Shown here piece after piece: positions 48,198-58,118 of a stretch of 64,000 bases of DNA. A program made the translations under genes and the position numbers. The stretch is from NCBI GenBank assembly GCA_942491185.1, contig CALOAB010000024.1, positions 1-64,000 on the forward strand, written 5' to 3'. Under the pieces are notes generated by a model. The model was not told the DNA's origin, did not search any database, and saw only the letters and a list, made by a program, of their open reading frames with translations. The DNA comes from SLRI01 sp942491185. GTDB taxonomy: Bacteria > Pseudomonadota > Alphaproteobacteria > Geminicoccales > Geminicoccaceae. Within the stretch, counting starts at the first letter, position 1, and each line of letters starts with the position of its first letter.

Positions 48198-50051
48198 TTA
48201 GTTGTCGCCCGAGCGCGGCGGGCCGACGCCGAGCACCTGGCGTACCGTGGCCGTCCGGGGCGAGCCGCCGAGCAGGCCACGCATGCGGGCGAGCTGCCGG
48301 CGCCAGAAGCCAGGCGGCGGGCGGACAGCCTCGTCGACCCGGGCCAGCGACAGGCCGATCTCGGTCACCTCGCCGGCCTCATCGACCGCCCTGACGATCA
48401 GGTCGACCGGGCCCACCGCCAGCCGGTCGGCAAGCTCGAGCCGGCCGTCGAACTGCCGCGCCAGGAACGCGGCCACCGTCTCGTCCTCGCTCGCTGCGGC
48501 CACGTCGATGCCGTAGCTCTGCGCCAAGGCGGCGATGCTCGCCCCCGGCGTGATCGGCAGATCGCCGTAGAAGGCGCGATCGGCGGCATCGAGCGAGGCC
48601 CGGCCTGCGAACAGGCGATCGAGCAGCGGGATGAAGGCCGGGCCGGTGAAAATGTAGACATAGTCGTCGGGCCGGAGGCGGCCCGCCAGATGCACGCTGT
48701 AGGAGCGGCCGTCGCGGACGACCAGAGCCGGCCTCGCCCAGCGCGGCAGGCGGTGGCCCTTGGCGACCGGGCTGCCGTCGGTGATGTGGTAGACCACCAG
48801 CTCGTGATGCGCGGTGCCGGGCAGCTCCAGCTCGACCCGCTCGACCGGGGAGGTCATCGGCGGCACCACCACCTCGAGCCAGCGCGCGAAGGGGGCGATG
48901 GTCCAGCCCTGGACCAGGAGCGACACGAGCACGATGATGAACGCGGCATTGAACAGCAGCTGGCCGTTCGCCAGCCCGGCGGTGATCGGCAGGATGGCAA
49001 AGAGGATCGAGACGGCGCCGCGCAAGCCGACGAAGCTCATGAACACCACCTCGTTCCGCCTGAAGCCGAAGGGCCAGAGGCAGAGCCCGACCGCCAGCGG
49101 CCGGGCCAGGAATGTGAGCACCAGCGCCAACGCCACCACCGGCACCAGGATGTCGGCAAACTCGGACGGCGTCGCCAGCAGGCCCAGCGTCAGGAAGAGG
49201 ACGATCTGCGCCAGCCAGGTGAAGCCCTCCTGGAAGCGGTGCAGATAGGGCGTCGCCCGGACCGGCATGTTGCCGACGACGAGCCCCGCCACATAGACCG
49301 CGAGAAAGCCGCTGCCGCCCAGGAGCCCGGTGCCGGCAAACAGGATGGCGACGCCGCCCATCACGGCCACCGGGTAGAGCCCGGGCTCGAGCGATGTGCG
49401 GTTGATCACCTGGACCACCACCCAGCCGCCGGCGAGGCCCAGGACGAGGCCGAGCCCCATCTGCAGGGCGAATGCCTGGAGCAGGCTGACGCCAACGGTG
49501 GCAGCACCGGCGTCGGCGGCGACCAGCTCGAGCAGTGCAACCACGAGAAAGATCGCCATCGGATCGTTCGAGCCGGATTCCACCTCCAGCGTCGAGCGCA
49601 CCCGCTCGCGAATGGTGATGCCGCCGACCCGGAGCAGGAAGAAGACCGCGGCAGCGTCGGTCGAGCCAACGATCGCCCCCAGCAGCAGCGCTTCCAGCCA
49701 GTCGAGGCCGAGCAGCAGCCGTGCCGCCGCGCCGACCAGGCCGGCGGTCAGGATGACGCCAACGGTGGCCAGCACCAGCGCCGGTGCGGCAGCCTGGCGG
49801 AAGGCGGCCCAGCGGGTCTCGAAGCCGCTGGTGAAGAGGATGATGGCAATGGCGACGCTGCCGATGAAGAAGGCTTCTTCGCTGCCATCGAAGGCGATGC
49901 CGCCGATGCCGTCCTCGCCGGCCAGGAGGCCGATGCCGAGAAAGAGCAGGAGCAAGGGGGCGCCGAGGCGCAGCGCCACGACGCTGGTGATCACCGAGAG
50001 CACCAACAGCCCGGCGCTCACCAGAATGACGAGCAGCATCGCGTCGATCAT
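48198..50051 (-). CDS. CPA1 family potassium/proton antiporter (NhaP2/CvrA-like)
   Basis: A 617-residue antiporter. About 12-13 membrane helices occupy residues 1-400 and include VESGSNDPMAIFL, the motif with the ion-binding Asp of CPA1 exchangers, and GLRGAVSILFA. The cytoplasmic tail has an RCK_C/TrkA-C-like segment (about 405-480) and a CorC-HlyC-like end, the architecture of CvrA/NhaP2 K+/H+ antiporters. It regulates cytoplasmic K+ and pH. It is convergent with the mechanosensitive channel gene, with a 6-base gap, which puts two osmotic-balance genes side by side. Confidence 0.88.
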   Translation of the reverse strand: MIDAMLLVILVSAGLLVLSVITSVVALRLGAPLLLLFLGIGLLAGEDGIGGIAFDGSEEAFFIGSVAIAIILFTSGFETRWAAFRQAAAPALVLATVGVILTAGLVGAAARLLLGLDWLEALLLGAIVGSTDAAAVFFLLRVGGITIRERVRSTLEVESGSNDPMAIFLVVALLELVAADAGAATVGVSLLQAFALQMGLGLVLGLAGGWVVVQVINRTSLEPGLYPVAVMGGVAILFAGTGLLGGSGFLAVYVAGLVVGNMPVRATPYLHRFQEGFTWLAQIVLFLTLGLLATPSEFADILVPVVALALVLTFLARPLAVGLCLWPFGFRRNEVVFMSFVGLRGAVSILFAILPITAGLANGQLLFNAAFIIVLVSLLVQGWTIAPFARWLEVVVPPMTSPVERVELELPGTAHHELVVYHITDGSPVAKGHRLPRWARPALVVRDGRSYSVHLAGRLRPDDYVYIFTGPAFIPLLDRLFAGRASLDAADRAFYGDLPITPGASIAALAQSYGIDVAAASEDETVAAFLARQFDGRLELADRLAVGPVDLIVRAVDEAGEVTEIGLSLARVDEAVRPPPGFWRRQLARMRGLLGGSPRTATVRQVLGVGPPRSGDN

Positions 50052-50158
50052 GCGGCAGTCTCTTTGCGGCCCAAGGGCTCGGCGGGTCAGCGGGTGGCAG
50101 GTTCGGCGCCGCCACTATGACCCGGCCGGCCGCCGCCGGCAAAGAGGGCGAGGCGCGC

Positions 50159-51364
50159 TCAGGCGGCGCGCAGGTGCTCGGGATCGATGGTGAAGAGCTC
50201 CTGCGCCCGGCCGACGCCCCTGAGCGCATAGCGGCCGAGCGAGACCAGCCGGTCGCGGTCGGTGCCGCAGGCCGCGGCGAAGTCGGCCGAGGTGACCACC
50301 GGCTGGTCCAGCGAGCGGCACATCTGCTCGATCCGCGACACCTCGTTGACGGCGGGTCCGATCACCGTGAAGTCGAGCCGCTCCGGGCTGCCGATATTGC
50401 CGTAGAGCACCGTGCCGCGATGCAGGCCGAGGTAGAAGTCGGTGACCGGCGCGCCGGCGGCTTGCCGCTCTGCATTCAGCTCGTCGACCAGCCGACGGGC
50501 CTCGAGCGAGGCGCTGAGCGCCTGGGCACACGGGTCGTCGCCGCGAAACAGGGCCAGGATGCCATCGCCCATGAACTTGAGCACATCGCCGCCATGCCGC
50601 TCGACGACGCTGACCAGGACCTCCGAATAGGCGTTCAAGAGCCCCATCAGCCGCTTCGATTCGACGGTGTCGGCGAGCCGGGTGAAGCCACGGAGATCGC
50701 TCGACCAGAGCACGGCATCGATCGCCTGCGGCTCGCCGCGGCGGATCTCGCCGGCGATCACCCGGGCACCGGCGTCGTGCCCCAGATAGGTGCGCATCAA
50801 GATGCGGCCGGTGTCGAAAATGGTCGACGACTTGAAGGCCAGCGTCAGCGCCGACATGCAGCGGTCGAGCGTGGCGATCTGCGCGTTGGTGAAGCCATTG
50901 GGCCGGCGAGTCGTCCATGACGCGACGACGCCGCGGAAGCCGCCATAGCTCGTGCCGTCACCGAAAGTGCGCAGCAGCGCCAGGTAGTCGGTGCCGCCCT
51001 CATCGTCGCGCAGCTGATGGAGCAGCGGGTACCGCCCCGGCTCGAGCGTGTCATCGAGGCGGATGCGCAAGCTCGGCAGCTCGTTCTCGATGATGTGGAA
51101 CAAGGGGCTGCGCTGCCAGTCCGCCTCATCCTCGGGATTATCGCCGCCGTAATCCTGCCGTGCTGCACCATTGCCGCGCCAGACCACACCGCGCGCATCG
51201 TGGAGCGGGTGGAGGATCTCTGATGCCACGAACGCGCGGGCCAGCTCGAACCCGGCCTCGTTCAGGCGCGCGCAGAGACCGTCGAGCAGGGCCTGCTCAT
51301 CCGTGCTCGCCAGCGCGGTCGCGACGATCCAATCGACGAGCTCTTGCCCGAGTTCGTCCGCCAT
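50159..51364 (-). CDS. Class III adenylate/guanylate cyclase
   Basis: A 401-residue soluble protein. The C-terminal catalytic domain (about residues 200-400) has the metal-binding Asp in WSSDLRGFT and the second in FMGDGILALF, the fingerprint of class III cyclases. The N-terminal 190 residues form a helical, GAF-like region without a metal signature. Product specificity (cAMP or cGMP) cannot be fixed by eye. I chose ATG 51364. It may supply the nucleotide sensed by the two SulP-cNMP transporters 16 kb away; this is speculative. Confidence 0.85.
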   Translation of the reverse strand: MADELGQELVDWIVATALASTDEQALLDGLCARLNEAGFELARAFVASEILHPLHDARGVVWRGNGAARQDYGGDNPEDEADWQRSPLFHIIENELPSLRIRLDDTLEPGRYPLLHQLRDDEGGTDYLALLRTFGDGTSYGGFRGVVASWTTRRPNGFTNAQIATLDRCMSALTLAFKSSTIFDTGRILMRTYLGHDAGARVIAGEIRRGEPQAIDAVLWSSDLRGFTRLADTVESKRLMGLLNAYSEVLVSVVERHGGDVLKFMGDGILALFRGDDPCAQALSASLEARRLVDELNAERQAAGAPVTDFYLGLHRGTVLYGNIGSPERLDFTVIGPAVNEVSRIEQMCRSLDQPVVTSADFAAACGTDRDRLVSLGRYALRGVGRAQELFTIDPEHLRAA

Positions 51365-51410
51365 TCGCCCGCCTCCCCGGCCACCAGACCTGCGTCTGAC
51401 GTAAGCAGCC

Positions 51411-52379
51411 TCAGTCGTCGGCCAAGAGCCGGCGGGCACTTTCCTCGTCGGTGATCACGACATTGAGATAACCACCATCGATCGCGGCTCGCATCACGTG
51501 TTCCTTGGCGGGCCCGCCGGAGGCCAGGATCGAGGTCGGCACGGCCGCCAGGTCGCTGGGTGCCAGGCCGATCACACGCTCGTTGATCGGGTGCTCGACC
51601 AGCCCGCCCTTCGAGTCGATAAAATGCGCCAGGCAATCGCCGACCGCACCGGCTGCGACCAGCGAGTCGACCTCGTCGTCCCCGATCAGTGCTAGCCGCC
51701 GAACCGTCGAATCAGGGCCGAGATCACCAACACTAACCAAGGCCATGTCGACCCGCTTCGCCCGCTCGAGCACGTCGCCGATCGTCGACTGCTCGACGAA
51801 GATGTTGCGGCTCTCCGGCGTGGAGGTGAAGGTCGGCGCTGCCAGATAGTAGCATTCGGCCCCAAACAGGTCGGCGAAGCGCGATGCCGTTTCATAGGTG
51901 TTGATCGCCGCAGCCCTGGTCAGCCCGCCGATCAGCGAGACCACCGAGAACCCGTCCAGCGGCCGCCGCTCGATCGCCCGGAGCGAGCCCAGCAGGGTCC
52001 GCCCCCAGGCAACGCCGATGCTCATGCCCGCCGTCAGCCGATCGGAGACGTACTGGCCGGCCGCCGCACCGATCACCGCCGGCAGCAGTGCTGGGTCCCC
52101 GGGCGTCGGCACGACGACCGCATCCTTGAGGTCGAAGCGCTGGACCAGCTGCCGCTCCAGCGCCACGCAGGGTGCGAGCTTGGCGTTGATGCGGATCTGC
52201 ACGATGCCGCGCTCGCGGCAGACGGCGAGCTCGCGATTGACCCTGACCCGGCTCATGCCGACCCGATCGGCGATCTCGCTCTGGGTCAGGCCCTCGACAT
52301 AATAGAGCCAGGCGATCCGCGTGCGCTGCTGCTCGCCGGCGTCGAAGAAGACAGGCTCGCCAGCAGCGCCCTCGGCCAT
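51411..52379 (-). CDS. SorC/DeoR-type sugar-binding transcriptional regulator
   Basis: A 322-residue regulator. The N-terminal helix-turn-helix is LYYVEGLTQSEIADRVGMSRVRVNRELA. The C-terminal effector domain starts at about residue 75 and has the sugar-phosphate-binding fold (GVAWGRTLLGSL, FSVVSLIGGL). Relatives sense polyol phosphates; EryD of erythritol operons is one. It ends a tight polycistron of isomerase, two dehydrogenases and a kinase. The start lies one base after the RpiB stop. It probably controls that operon, using one of its phosphorylated intermediates as signal. Confidence 0.87.
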   Translation of the reverse strand: MAEGAAGEPVFFDAGEQQRTRIAWLYYVEGLTQSEIADRVGMSRVRVNRELAVCRERGIVQIRINAKLAPCVALERQLVQRFDLKDAVVVPTPGDPALLPAVIGAAAGQYVSDRLTAGMSIGVAWGRTLLGSLRAIERRPLDGFSVVSLIGGLTRAAAINTYETASRFADLFGAECYYLAAPTFTSTPESRNIFVEQSTIGDVLERAKRVDMALVSVGDLGPDSTVRRLALIGDDEVDSLVAAGAVGDCLAHFIDSKGGLVEHPINERVIGLAPSDLAAVPTSILASGGPAKEHVMRAAIDGGYLNVVITDEESARRLLADD

Positions 52380-52380
52380 C

Positions 52381-52875
52381 TCAGTCTCCGCTGCCCACGG
52401 GTCCAGGTCCTGGCACAGGCCCGCGGTAGTCCCGATCGACCGCATCGATCTTGGCCACCTTGGCACCGGAGCGGCTCGCCTGGAACTCGTTCTCGAGCCA
52501 AATATCGACCAGCATCTTGGCGACCGACGGCCCGGTGATCTGGGCACCCAGCGTGATCACCTGGGCATTGTTCGACGCGATGGCGCGCTCGGCTGTATAG
52601 GGGTCGGTGACGCAGACGGCCCTGACTCCCGGCACCTTGTTGGCGGTGATCGCCATGCCGGCACCGGTGCCACAGACCAGGATGCCGCGAGCGAACTCGG
52701 CGGCGGCAATGCGCTCGGCGAGCGCCCGGCCGAGATCGGGATAGTCGACCGGTGCCGTCGCATTGACGCCCATGTCGACCACCTCGACGCCCTGGCCCTC
52801 GAGATGCGCCTTGACCTCGTCCTTGAGCGGCAGACCCAGATGATCGGCGGCGATGACGACCCGCTTGGCGGTCAT
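52381..52875 (-). CDS. RpiB/LacAB-family sugar-phosphate isomerase
   Basis: A 164-residue isomerase. The RpiB features are VVIAADHLGLPLKDEVK, DYPDLGRALAERI and GILVCGTGAGMAITANKVPGVRAV with the active-site Cys. Family members isomerise pentose or tetrose phosphates; EryI/DerI-type relatives act on erythrulose 4-phosphate. Here the neighbours suggest a C3-C5 polyol-derived substrate. The gap to the GpsA-like gene is 2 bases. Confidence 0.85.
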   Translation of the reverse strand: MTAKRVVIAADHLGLPLKDEVKAHLEGQGVEVVDMGVNATAPVDYPDLGRALAERIAAAEFARGILVCGTGAGMAITANKVPGVRAVCVTDPYTAERAIASNNAQVITLGAQITGPSVAKMLVDIWLENEFQASRSGAKVAKIDAVDRDYRGPVPGPGPVGSGD

Positions 52876-52877
52876 GA

Positions 52878-53930
52878 TCAACTGTCCTCGTCGTGGCGGC
52901 GATGAAAGCGCGTCCAGTCGGGCGCAAAGGGCGCGTCGGCCCGAATGCAGTCGAGGATCGCGCGTGTCAACGGCAGATCGTCCGGCACCAGCCGGCCGTC
53001 CGCCAGCATGGCGTCCAGCGTCGGCCCGAGCGCAAATGCCAGCTCGGCACCTTCGACCGTATCGTCGGCCATGCGCTCGGCCTTGGCCTTCGAGTAGCGC
53101 CAGCCGGCGCCCAGGAGCCGGCCCATGCGGCTGTTCCGCCCACCTTGCGCCGTGACGTAGAGATCGCCCGAGCCGGCGAGGCCGTGCACGCTGGCGGCCG
53201 TGCCACCCAAAGCCGTGTTCAAACGCGTAAGCTCGAGCAGTGACTGGTTGAAGAGGGCGGCTGCCGGGTTGTGCATCCGCGCATCGTTGACCGCTGGAGT
53301 GGCGACATCGAGCATACCCCGCGCCGCTCCGATGCCGAGCGCCATGAAATTCTTGAACGCAGCGCAAACCTCCGTGCCGACCAGGTCGTGGCTGCCCCTG
53401 GCGTGGTAGTAGGGCGCATCGACCATGGCGAGCACGCGCGCCGTCAGCGCCGGATCGGTGAAGCTGACGACCGTCCCGGTATAACGCCGGACCACCAGCT
53501 CACCGGCGATGCAGGGCCCGCCGACCGCCCCGGTCGGGCAACCAAGCGCCGCCTCGACGATCTCAGGCAGGATCGTGATCCGCTCGCCGTCGGCGACAAG
53601 CCCTTTGGTCAGCATGAGCAGCGGCCGCGGTTTCGCCAGCAGCGGCAGCAGCTGCTCGACCGCCCAATCGACACCAGCGGAGCTCACGCCGATGACGACC
53701 AGGTCGACGTCGTCGTCCAGGGCATCTGCCAGCTCATCGTGCTGGAAGGTTGCAATGCTGTCCGGCAACGGCGCCAACAATCTCGGATGCACCCGATCGC
53801 GGCGCACCCCCTCGATCAATGCCGTATCGAGATGCGTGCCCACAAGCCGCACGGCGCAGCCGGCATCTGCCAAAGGCAGCGTGAAGGCACTGCCCATCAC
53901 GCCTGCACCCAAAATAAGAACGGTGGCCAT
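52878..53930 (-). CDS. GpsA-like NAD(P)-dependent glycerol-3-phosphate dehydrogenase family protein
   Basis: A 350-residue dehydrogenase. The nucleotide-binding site LILGAGVMGSAFTLPLA is at the N-terminus. Family motifs include LMLTKGL, the catalytic-Lys helix CAAFKNFMALG and the substrate-binding GLAGSGDLYVTAQGGRN. It is probably not the housekeeping gpsA because of its place in a SorC-controlled catabolic operon. Likely reaction: oxidation or reduction of a glycerol- or tetritol-phosphate. The start lies 2 bases after the preceding gene's stop. Confidence 0.85.
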   Translation of the reverse strand: MATVLILGAGVMGSAFTLPLADAGCAVRLVGTHLDTALIEGVRRDRVHPRLLAPLPDSIATFQHDELADALDDDVDLVVIGVSSAGVDWAVEQLLPLLAKPRPLLMLTKGLVADGERITILPEIVEAALGCPTGAVGGPCIAGELVVRRYTGTVVSFTDPALTARVLAMVDAPYYHARGSHDLVGTEVCAAFKNFMALGIGAARGMLDVATPAVNDARMHNPAAALFNQSLLELTRLNTALGGTAASVHGLAGSGDLYVTAQGGRNSRMGRLLGAGWRYSKAKAERMADDTVEGAELAFALGPTLDAMLADGRLVPDDLPLTRAILDCIRADAPFAPDWTRFHRRHDEDS

Positions 53931-53932
53931 CG

Positions 53933-55228
53933 TCAGCCCTCTGCAATAGCGAAGTCGGTCAGCTGGTTCGTCGCCGCTGCCAAGTCAAGGAACGTGAATC
54001 GATCGCGGATCTCGTGGGCATGCGCCACGGCCTCGCGGTAGACGTCCGGATCGAGGTCGATCGCGGCAGGCCTGGTCGCCGCACCGGCGGCAGCCAGCGT
54101 CGTTTCGAGCCGAACCGGTGGCACCGAGAGCCGCGCCAGCACCCGACGCCAGTCGTCCCAGTTCTGCTCGAGCCTGGCATTGGCAGCGTCCAGCCGCTCG
54201 GCGTCGAGCGCCTTGGCCGCCAGCGCCGTCAGGCACAGCTCCGCCTTGTCGCCATAGCGGGCCTCGAGCGCCGCCTCGTCAGGCGCAGTCGGTGTCAGCA
54301 CGGGCGGGGTCGCATCGGCCAGCAGCGCCGCTTGCAGCCGTGCCATGGTCATGGTCGCGATGCCCACCTGCTCACCGTGCAACGAGCCTGGATGCGGACG
54401 CGCGAACATGTCGATGAAGTGGCTGATGCCGTGCTCGCCCATCGAGCCAGAATGGCTGGTCCCGGAGACGACGACCCCGAGCCCGCACAAGGTCAGCGTG
54501 TTGACCAAAGCCGCCATGGCATCGAGATCGCCCGACAACAGCCTAGGCGCTGCGGCGAACAGCTTCGGCTCGTCGACCAGCTGCAGGTCGTAGGGGCTCT
54601 CGAAGTAGGGCGTGTCGAGCAAGAGATGCGAGAACAGCCAGTCGACCTGGGCGACCCCGCGGCAGACCGAATCGCCGAGCCCGGCCCGGATCATCCGCTT
54701 GGGTGATGCCGCCAGGATCTCGAGATCGTAGAACACCCCGGCCGGCGCGTGCGCCTTGAGACTGAGCTTGTAGTCGCCGCGATTGATCGAGACCGTGCTG
54801 GTCACATAGCCGTTCATCGAGGGTGCCGTGGCGAACACCGCGCACGCCCGCCCGTCGCCATGGGTGACGTATTTGCAGAGATCGTTGAGCGTGCCCGAGC
54901 CCACCGCGATCAAGCCGTCGCAATGCCGGGTCCGCTCGCGCAACAGGTCGGCCGTCGCCTCGTCGGCATGCGGATGGTCGAGGACGACCGACAGCGAGCC
55001 GGGCAAGGCAGCCTCGACCCGCCTGCCCAGCACGTCATGCGTGTTCTCGTCGCTGACCACGGCGAGCCGCCCGGTGAGGCCTGCCGCCCTGACCAGGGCG
55101 GCCTCGCGCCCGGCCAGACTGGGTGCCGTGACGATGACGCGGATCGGGCAAGCGACCGGTGCGCCCGTCTCGATCAACCGATAGCGGCCAGCGACGAAGT
55201 CCTGGATCAGGGCGTCGCCGCTGCTCAT
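53933..55228 (-). CDS. Glycerol-1-phosphate dehydrogenase-like protein (EgsA/AraM family)
   Basis: A 431-residue iron-containing-alcohol-dehydrogenase-like enzyme of the group that includes archaeal sn-glycerol-1-phosphate dehydrogenase and bacterial AraM. The cofactor loop is AVGSGTLNDLCKYVT, followed by ATAPSMNGYVT. The metal ligands appear as Asp186 in LGDSVCRG, His in GEHGISHF and His in LHGEQVG. AraM reduces dihydroxyacetone phosphate to sn-glycerol-1-phosphate. The adjacent GpsA-like gene acts on the opposite enantiomer in its classic family, so the pairing is unusual. It overlaps the kinase gene by 4 bases. Confidence 0.8.
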   Translation of the reverse strand: MSSGDALIQDFVAGRYRLIETGAPVACPIRVIVTAPSLAGREAALVRAAGLTGRLAVVSDENTHDVLGRRVEAALPGSLSVVLDHPHADEATADLLRERTRHCDGLIAVGSGTLNDLCKYVTHGDGRACAVFATAPSMNGYVTSTVSINRGDYKLSLKAHAPAGVFYDLEILAASPKRMIRAGLGDSVCRGVAQVDWLFSHLLLDTPYFESPYDLQLVDEPKLFAAAPRLLSGDLDAMAALVNTLTLCGLGVVVSGTSHSGSMGEHGISHFIDMFARPHPGSLHGEQVGIATMTMARLQAALLADATPPVLTPTAPDEAALEARYGDKAELCLTALAAKALDAERLDAANARLEQNWDDWRRVLARLSVPPVRLETTLAAAGAATRPAAIDLDPDVYREAVAHAHEIRDRFTFLDLAAATNQLTDFAIAEG

Positions 55229-56778
55229 GGGCCGACCGCCGGCTCGCCAGCCACCTCGTCGCCATGCTTGAAGGCCGCCAGCGCCGCCTGGATCTCGCGG
55301 GTCGCCGGGTAGAGCTGCTCGAAGAGGGCGCGCAGCTCCTGGTAGCGGGCGTGACGGCCGGCATCGGGCTCGATCGTGCTCTCGACCCGCCCGCCCATTG
55401 CCGCCACGGCATCGGCCGCCGTCGCGAACCAGCCGGCCCCCTTGGCGGCGGCGATCGCGGCACCCAGCGACGTCGCCTCGGCGGTGGCCAGGCGGCGCAC
55501 CGGCTTGCCGGTGGCGTCCGCGATGATCTGGCACCAGAGCTCGCTCGCCGAGCCGCCGCCGATGGTCATGAGCTCGTGCACTGTCTGCCCGGTCACCCGC
55601 TCGATATTGGCGGTGCCCATCGCCTGGTCGAGGGCGATGCCCTCCATCATGGCGCGGTAGAGATGCGCCCGGCCATGCTCGCCCGAGAGCCCGACCAGGA
55701 CACCGCGCGCGTCCTGGTCCCAATAGGGCGTCATCACGCCGCCCCAATAGGGCTGCAGCAGGAGACCGTCGGCGCCGATCGGCAGTGCGGCAGCTGCCGC
55801 CTCGAGCTCGTCGTAGATCTTCGGGTTGGTCGCCGGATCGCCGCCGAACACGCCCTTGACGAACCAGTCGACGAGGAACGTCCCGGTGCGCAGGCAGAGC
55901 TCGTAGATATAGCCCTCGCCGGAGACCGAGGTGAGCGTGCGGAACGCCGGGTCGGTCGCATAAGCCTCGCCGAAAACGCCCGAGACGCTGGCCGTGCCGA
56001 GATTGAGATAGGCGCGGCCTGGAACGATCGTGCCGGTGCCGAGCCCGCCCGCCTGGCCGTCGCCGCCGCCGGCCACGACCAGCGTGCCGGCCTCGAGCCC
56101 GGTGGCCTCGGCGGCTTCGCCCGCCACCTCGCCCAGCACCGAGCCCGGCGCCACGGCGGTGGCGAACTGCTTCTCGGTCAGATGCAGTGCTGCCAGGATC
56201 GGCTCGCTATAGGCCTTGGCCTCGAGGTCGTAGACGCCGGTGGGATCGGCCGAGGCCCAGCTGGTGCGGAACATGCCGGTCAGCTTCCAGACCAGATAGC
56301 CGTGCACCTCGACGAACTTGGCGACCTTCTCGTAGAGCTTGGGCTCGTTGCGCATCATCCAGTGGATGGCGTAGACCGACGGCGTCGGGTCGGGCGTCTT
56401 GCCGGTGATCTCGAGCAGCCGCTCGCGGCCGAGCTTCTTGGCGAGCAGGCCCACATCCTCGCGGCCCCGCTCGTCCAGCCAGAGCATCGCCGGGCGAAGC
56501 GCCTCGCCGGCCTGGTCGAGCGGCACGATGGTCTCGCGCTGGTTGGCGATCGCCAGCGCCGCCACCCGCCCCATGTCGATCTTGCCACCCAACTCGCTGA
56601 GCGCGGCACAGAGCGAGCGCCACCAGTCGGCCGGATCCTGCTCGTAGTACAAGGGTGCCGGGTTCTGCATCGCGATGCCGCAGCGGCCCTCGGCAACAGC
56701 CTGGCCGGCACGGTCCCAGGCGATCACCTTGGTGGCCGTCGTGCTGCTGTCGATGCCGATGACGAGATCTTTGTCCAT
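55225..56778 (-). CDS. FGGY-family carbohydrate kinase
   Basis: A 517-residue sugar or polyol kinase. The phosphate-1 motif is IGIDSSTTATKVI. The segments AIANQRETIVPLD and WLDERGRE lie in the N-terminal lobe, and the C-terminal signature is MTIGGGSASELWCQI. It is most like xylulokinase and EryA (erythritol kinase), but the exact substrate is not decided by sequence. It starts the operon kinase-G1PDH-GpsA-RpiB-SorC. The 161-base gap to the upstream ADH gene has no gene and could hold a promoter. Confidence 0.85.
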   Translation of the reverse strand: MDKDLVIGIDSSTTATKVIAWDRAGQAVAEGRCGIAMQNPAPLYYEQDPADWWRSLCAALSELGGKIDMGRVAALAIANQRETIVPLDQAGEALRPAMLWLDERGREDVGLLAKKLGRERLLEITGKTPDPTPSVYAIHWMMRNEPKLYEKVAKFVEVHGYLVWKLTGMFRTSWASADPTGVYDLEAKAYSEPILAALHLTEKQFATAVAPGSVLGEVAGEAAEATGLEAGTLVVAGGGDGQAGGLGTGTIVPGRAYLNLGTASVSGVFGEAYATDPAFRTLTSVSGEGYIYELCLRTGTFLVDWFVKGVFGGDPATNPKIYDELEAAAAALPIGADGLLLQPYWGGVMTPYWDQDARGVLVGLSGEHGRAHLYRAMMEGIALDQAMGTANIERVTGQTVHELMTIGGGSASELWCQIIADATGKPVRRLATAEATSLGAAIAAAKGAGWFATAADAVAAMGGRVESTIEPDAGRHARYQELRALFEQLYPATREIQAALAAFKHGDEVAGEPAVGP

Positions 56779-56939
56779 GGCGCGTCGGACTGCCTCGATG
56801 CCAATGCCCCGCCGGGGCCCCGCTCGTGACGGTGTGCCGATGATCGGAACATTTGTTAAGGGAAATTACAAACTTATGCGAGCGTCGAGATCGGCGCCAC
56901 GTCCTCGCGGCGCAAGCCGGGTGCGACCACAGGGCGCGC

Positions 56940-57959
56940 TCAGCGTGGTACGACCACCACCTTGAGCGCGCCGTCCCGGTAGGCCGCGAGCTTGGCAAAG
57001 GCGTCTGGCACCTGGGCGAGCCCGACCTCGTGGCTGACCCAGGCAGCGGGATCGAGCCGGCCCTCGGCCACCAACCGGATCGCCCGCGGCAGCACCTCGC
57101 CCATCCGTCGCGAGAACGTGATCTGCAGCTGCTTGCGCCGCGGCACCGCCGCCTCGAAGGCGTATCGGTTGCCATCGGGAATACCGACCACGACCACCCG
57201 CCCGCCGATCACCGCGGCCTCGGCCGCATCGGCAAAGCCGCCCGGGCTGTTGGTCGCCTCGATCACCAGATCCGCGCCACGGCCGTCCGTCGCCTCGACC
57301 AGCTCCTCGATCGAGCCCATGGCCGCAGCCGCCCCGAGCCGCAGCGCCGCGTCGCGGCGATAGCCCACGGGCTCGACCACCAAGGGGGCCGCGACACCGG
57401 CCGTGCGCAGCAGCTGCAGGATGCCGAGCCCGATCGGCCCGGCCCCCAGCACGGCCACCGTCTCGAACCATTGCGGCCGGGCCAGATCCACCGCGTGGAT
57501 GCAGACACCCAAGGGCTCGAGCAGGGCTGCCGTCACCGCCGAAAAACCGTCCGGCACCGAGTGGAGCTGCCCCGGCGCCACCGCCACCGTCGCCGTCAGC
57601 CCGCCATGGTTCGGCGGTGCCCCCAGCATCACCGTCCAGGGGCAGAGATTGGCCCTGGCCGAATGGCACCACTCGCACTGCCCGCACGGCCGCGCCGGGT
57701 CGATGACCACTAGCCCGCCTGCAGCAATACCCCGCTCCGGCACCGCGTCCCGCACCCGCCCCGCCACCTCGTGCCCCGGCACGAAGGGTGCTGCAATGGT
57801 CTGCGCCGCGCCGATGGCACCTTCCTTGTAGTAGTGCAGATCACTGCCGCAGAGCCCCACCGCCTCGACATCGACCAGCACCAGACCCGGCCCGGCATTG
57901 GGGCTCGGCAGATCGCCCAGGCGAACATCGAAAGGCGCATGGATGAAGACGGCTTGCAT
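56940..57959 (-). CDS. Zinc-dependent alcohol/sorbitol dehydrogenase family protein
   Basis: A 339-residue medium-chain dehydrogenase. The catalytic zinc ligands are Cys in VGLCGSDLHYY and His-Glu in PGHEVAG. The structural zinc is bound by four Cys in the segment CGQCEWCHSARANLC. The NAD site is VAVLGAGPIGLGILQLL. Sequence is closest to polyol dehydrogenases such as sorbitol/L-iditol 2-dehydrogenase. It probably supplies the first oxidation of a polyol before the kinase step. It is divergent from the DhaK gene across 159 bases. Confidence 0.86.
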   Translation of the reverse strand: MQAVFIHAPFDVRLGDLPSPNAGPGLVLVDVEAVGLCGSDLHYYKEGAIGAAQTIAAPFVPGHEVAGRVRDAVPERGIAAGGLVVIDPARPCGQCEWCHSARANLCPWTVMLGAPPNHGGLTATVAVAPGQLHSVPDGFSAVTAALLEPLGVCIHAVDLARPQWFETVAVLGAGPIGLGILQLLRTAGVAAPLVVEPVGYRRDAALRLGAAAAMGSIEELVEATDGRGADLVIEATNSPGGFADAAEAAVIGGRVVVVGIPDGNRYAFEAAVPRRKQLQITFSRRMGEVLPRAIRLVAEGRLDPAAWVSHEVGLAQVPDAFAKLAAYRDGALKVVVVPR

Positions 57960-58118
57960 CGCTCGGGAGCCCTTCGGTCGAATGGGAAGACAACAAGCCG
58001 CACAGCACCACGGCGCCGAGGCCGGCTAGCACGCGAGCGAGGTCGAGGTCGAGCCTTGCCTCCGTGTCGCTCCAGGACGATCCTGTGCGCCGATCGAGAC
58101 CGTCGGGAGGCACGGGCC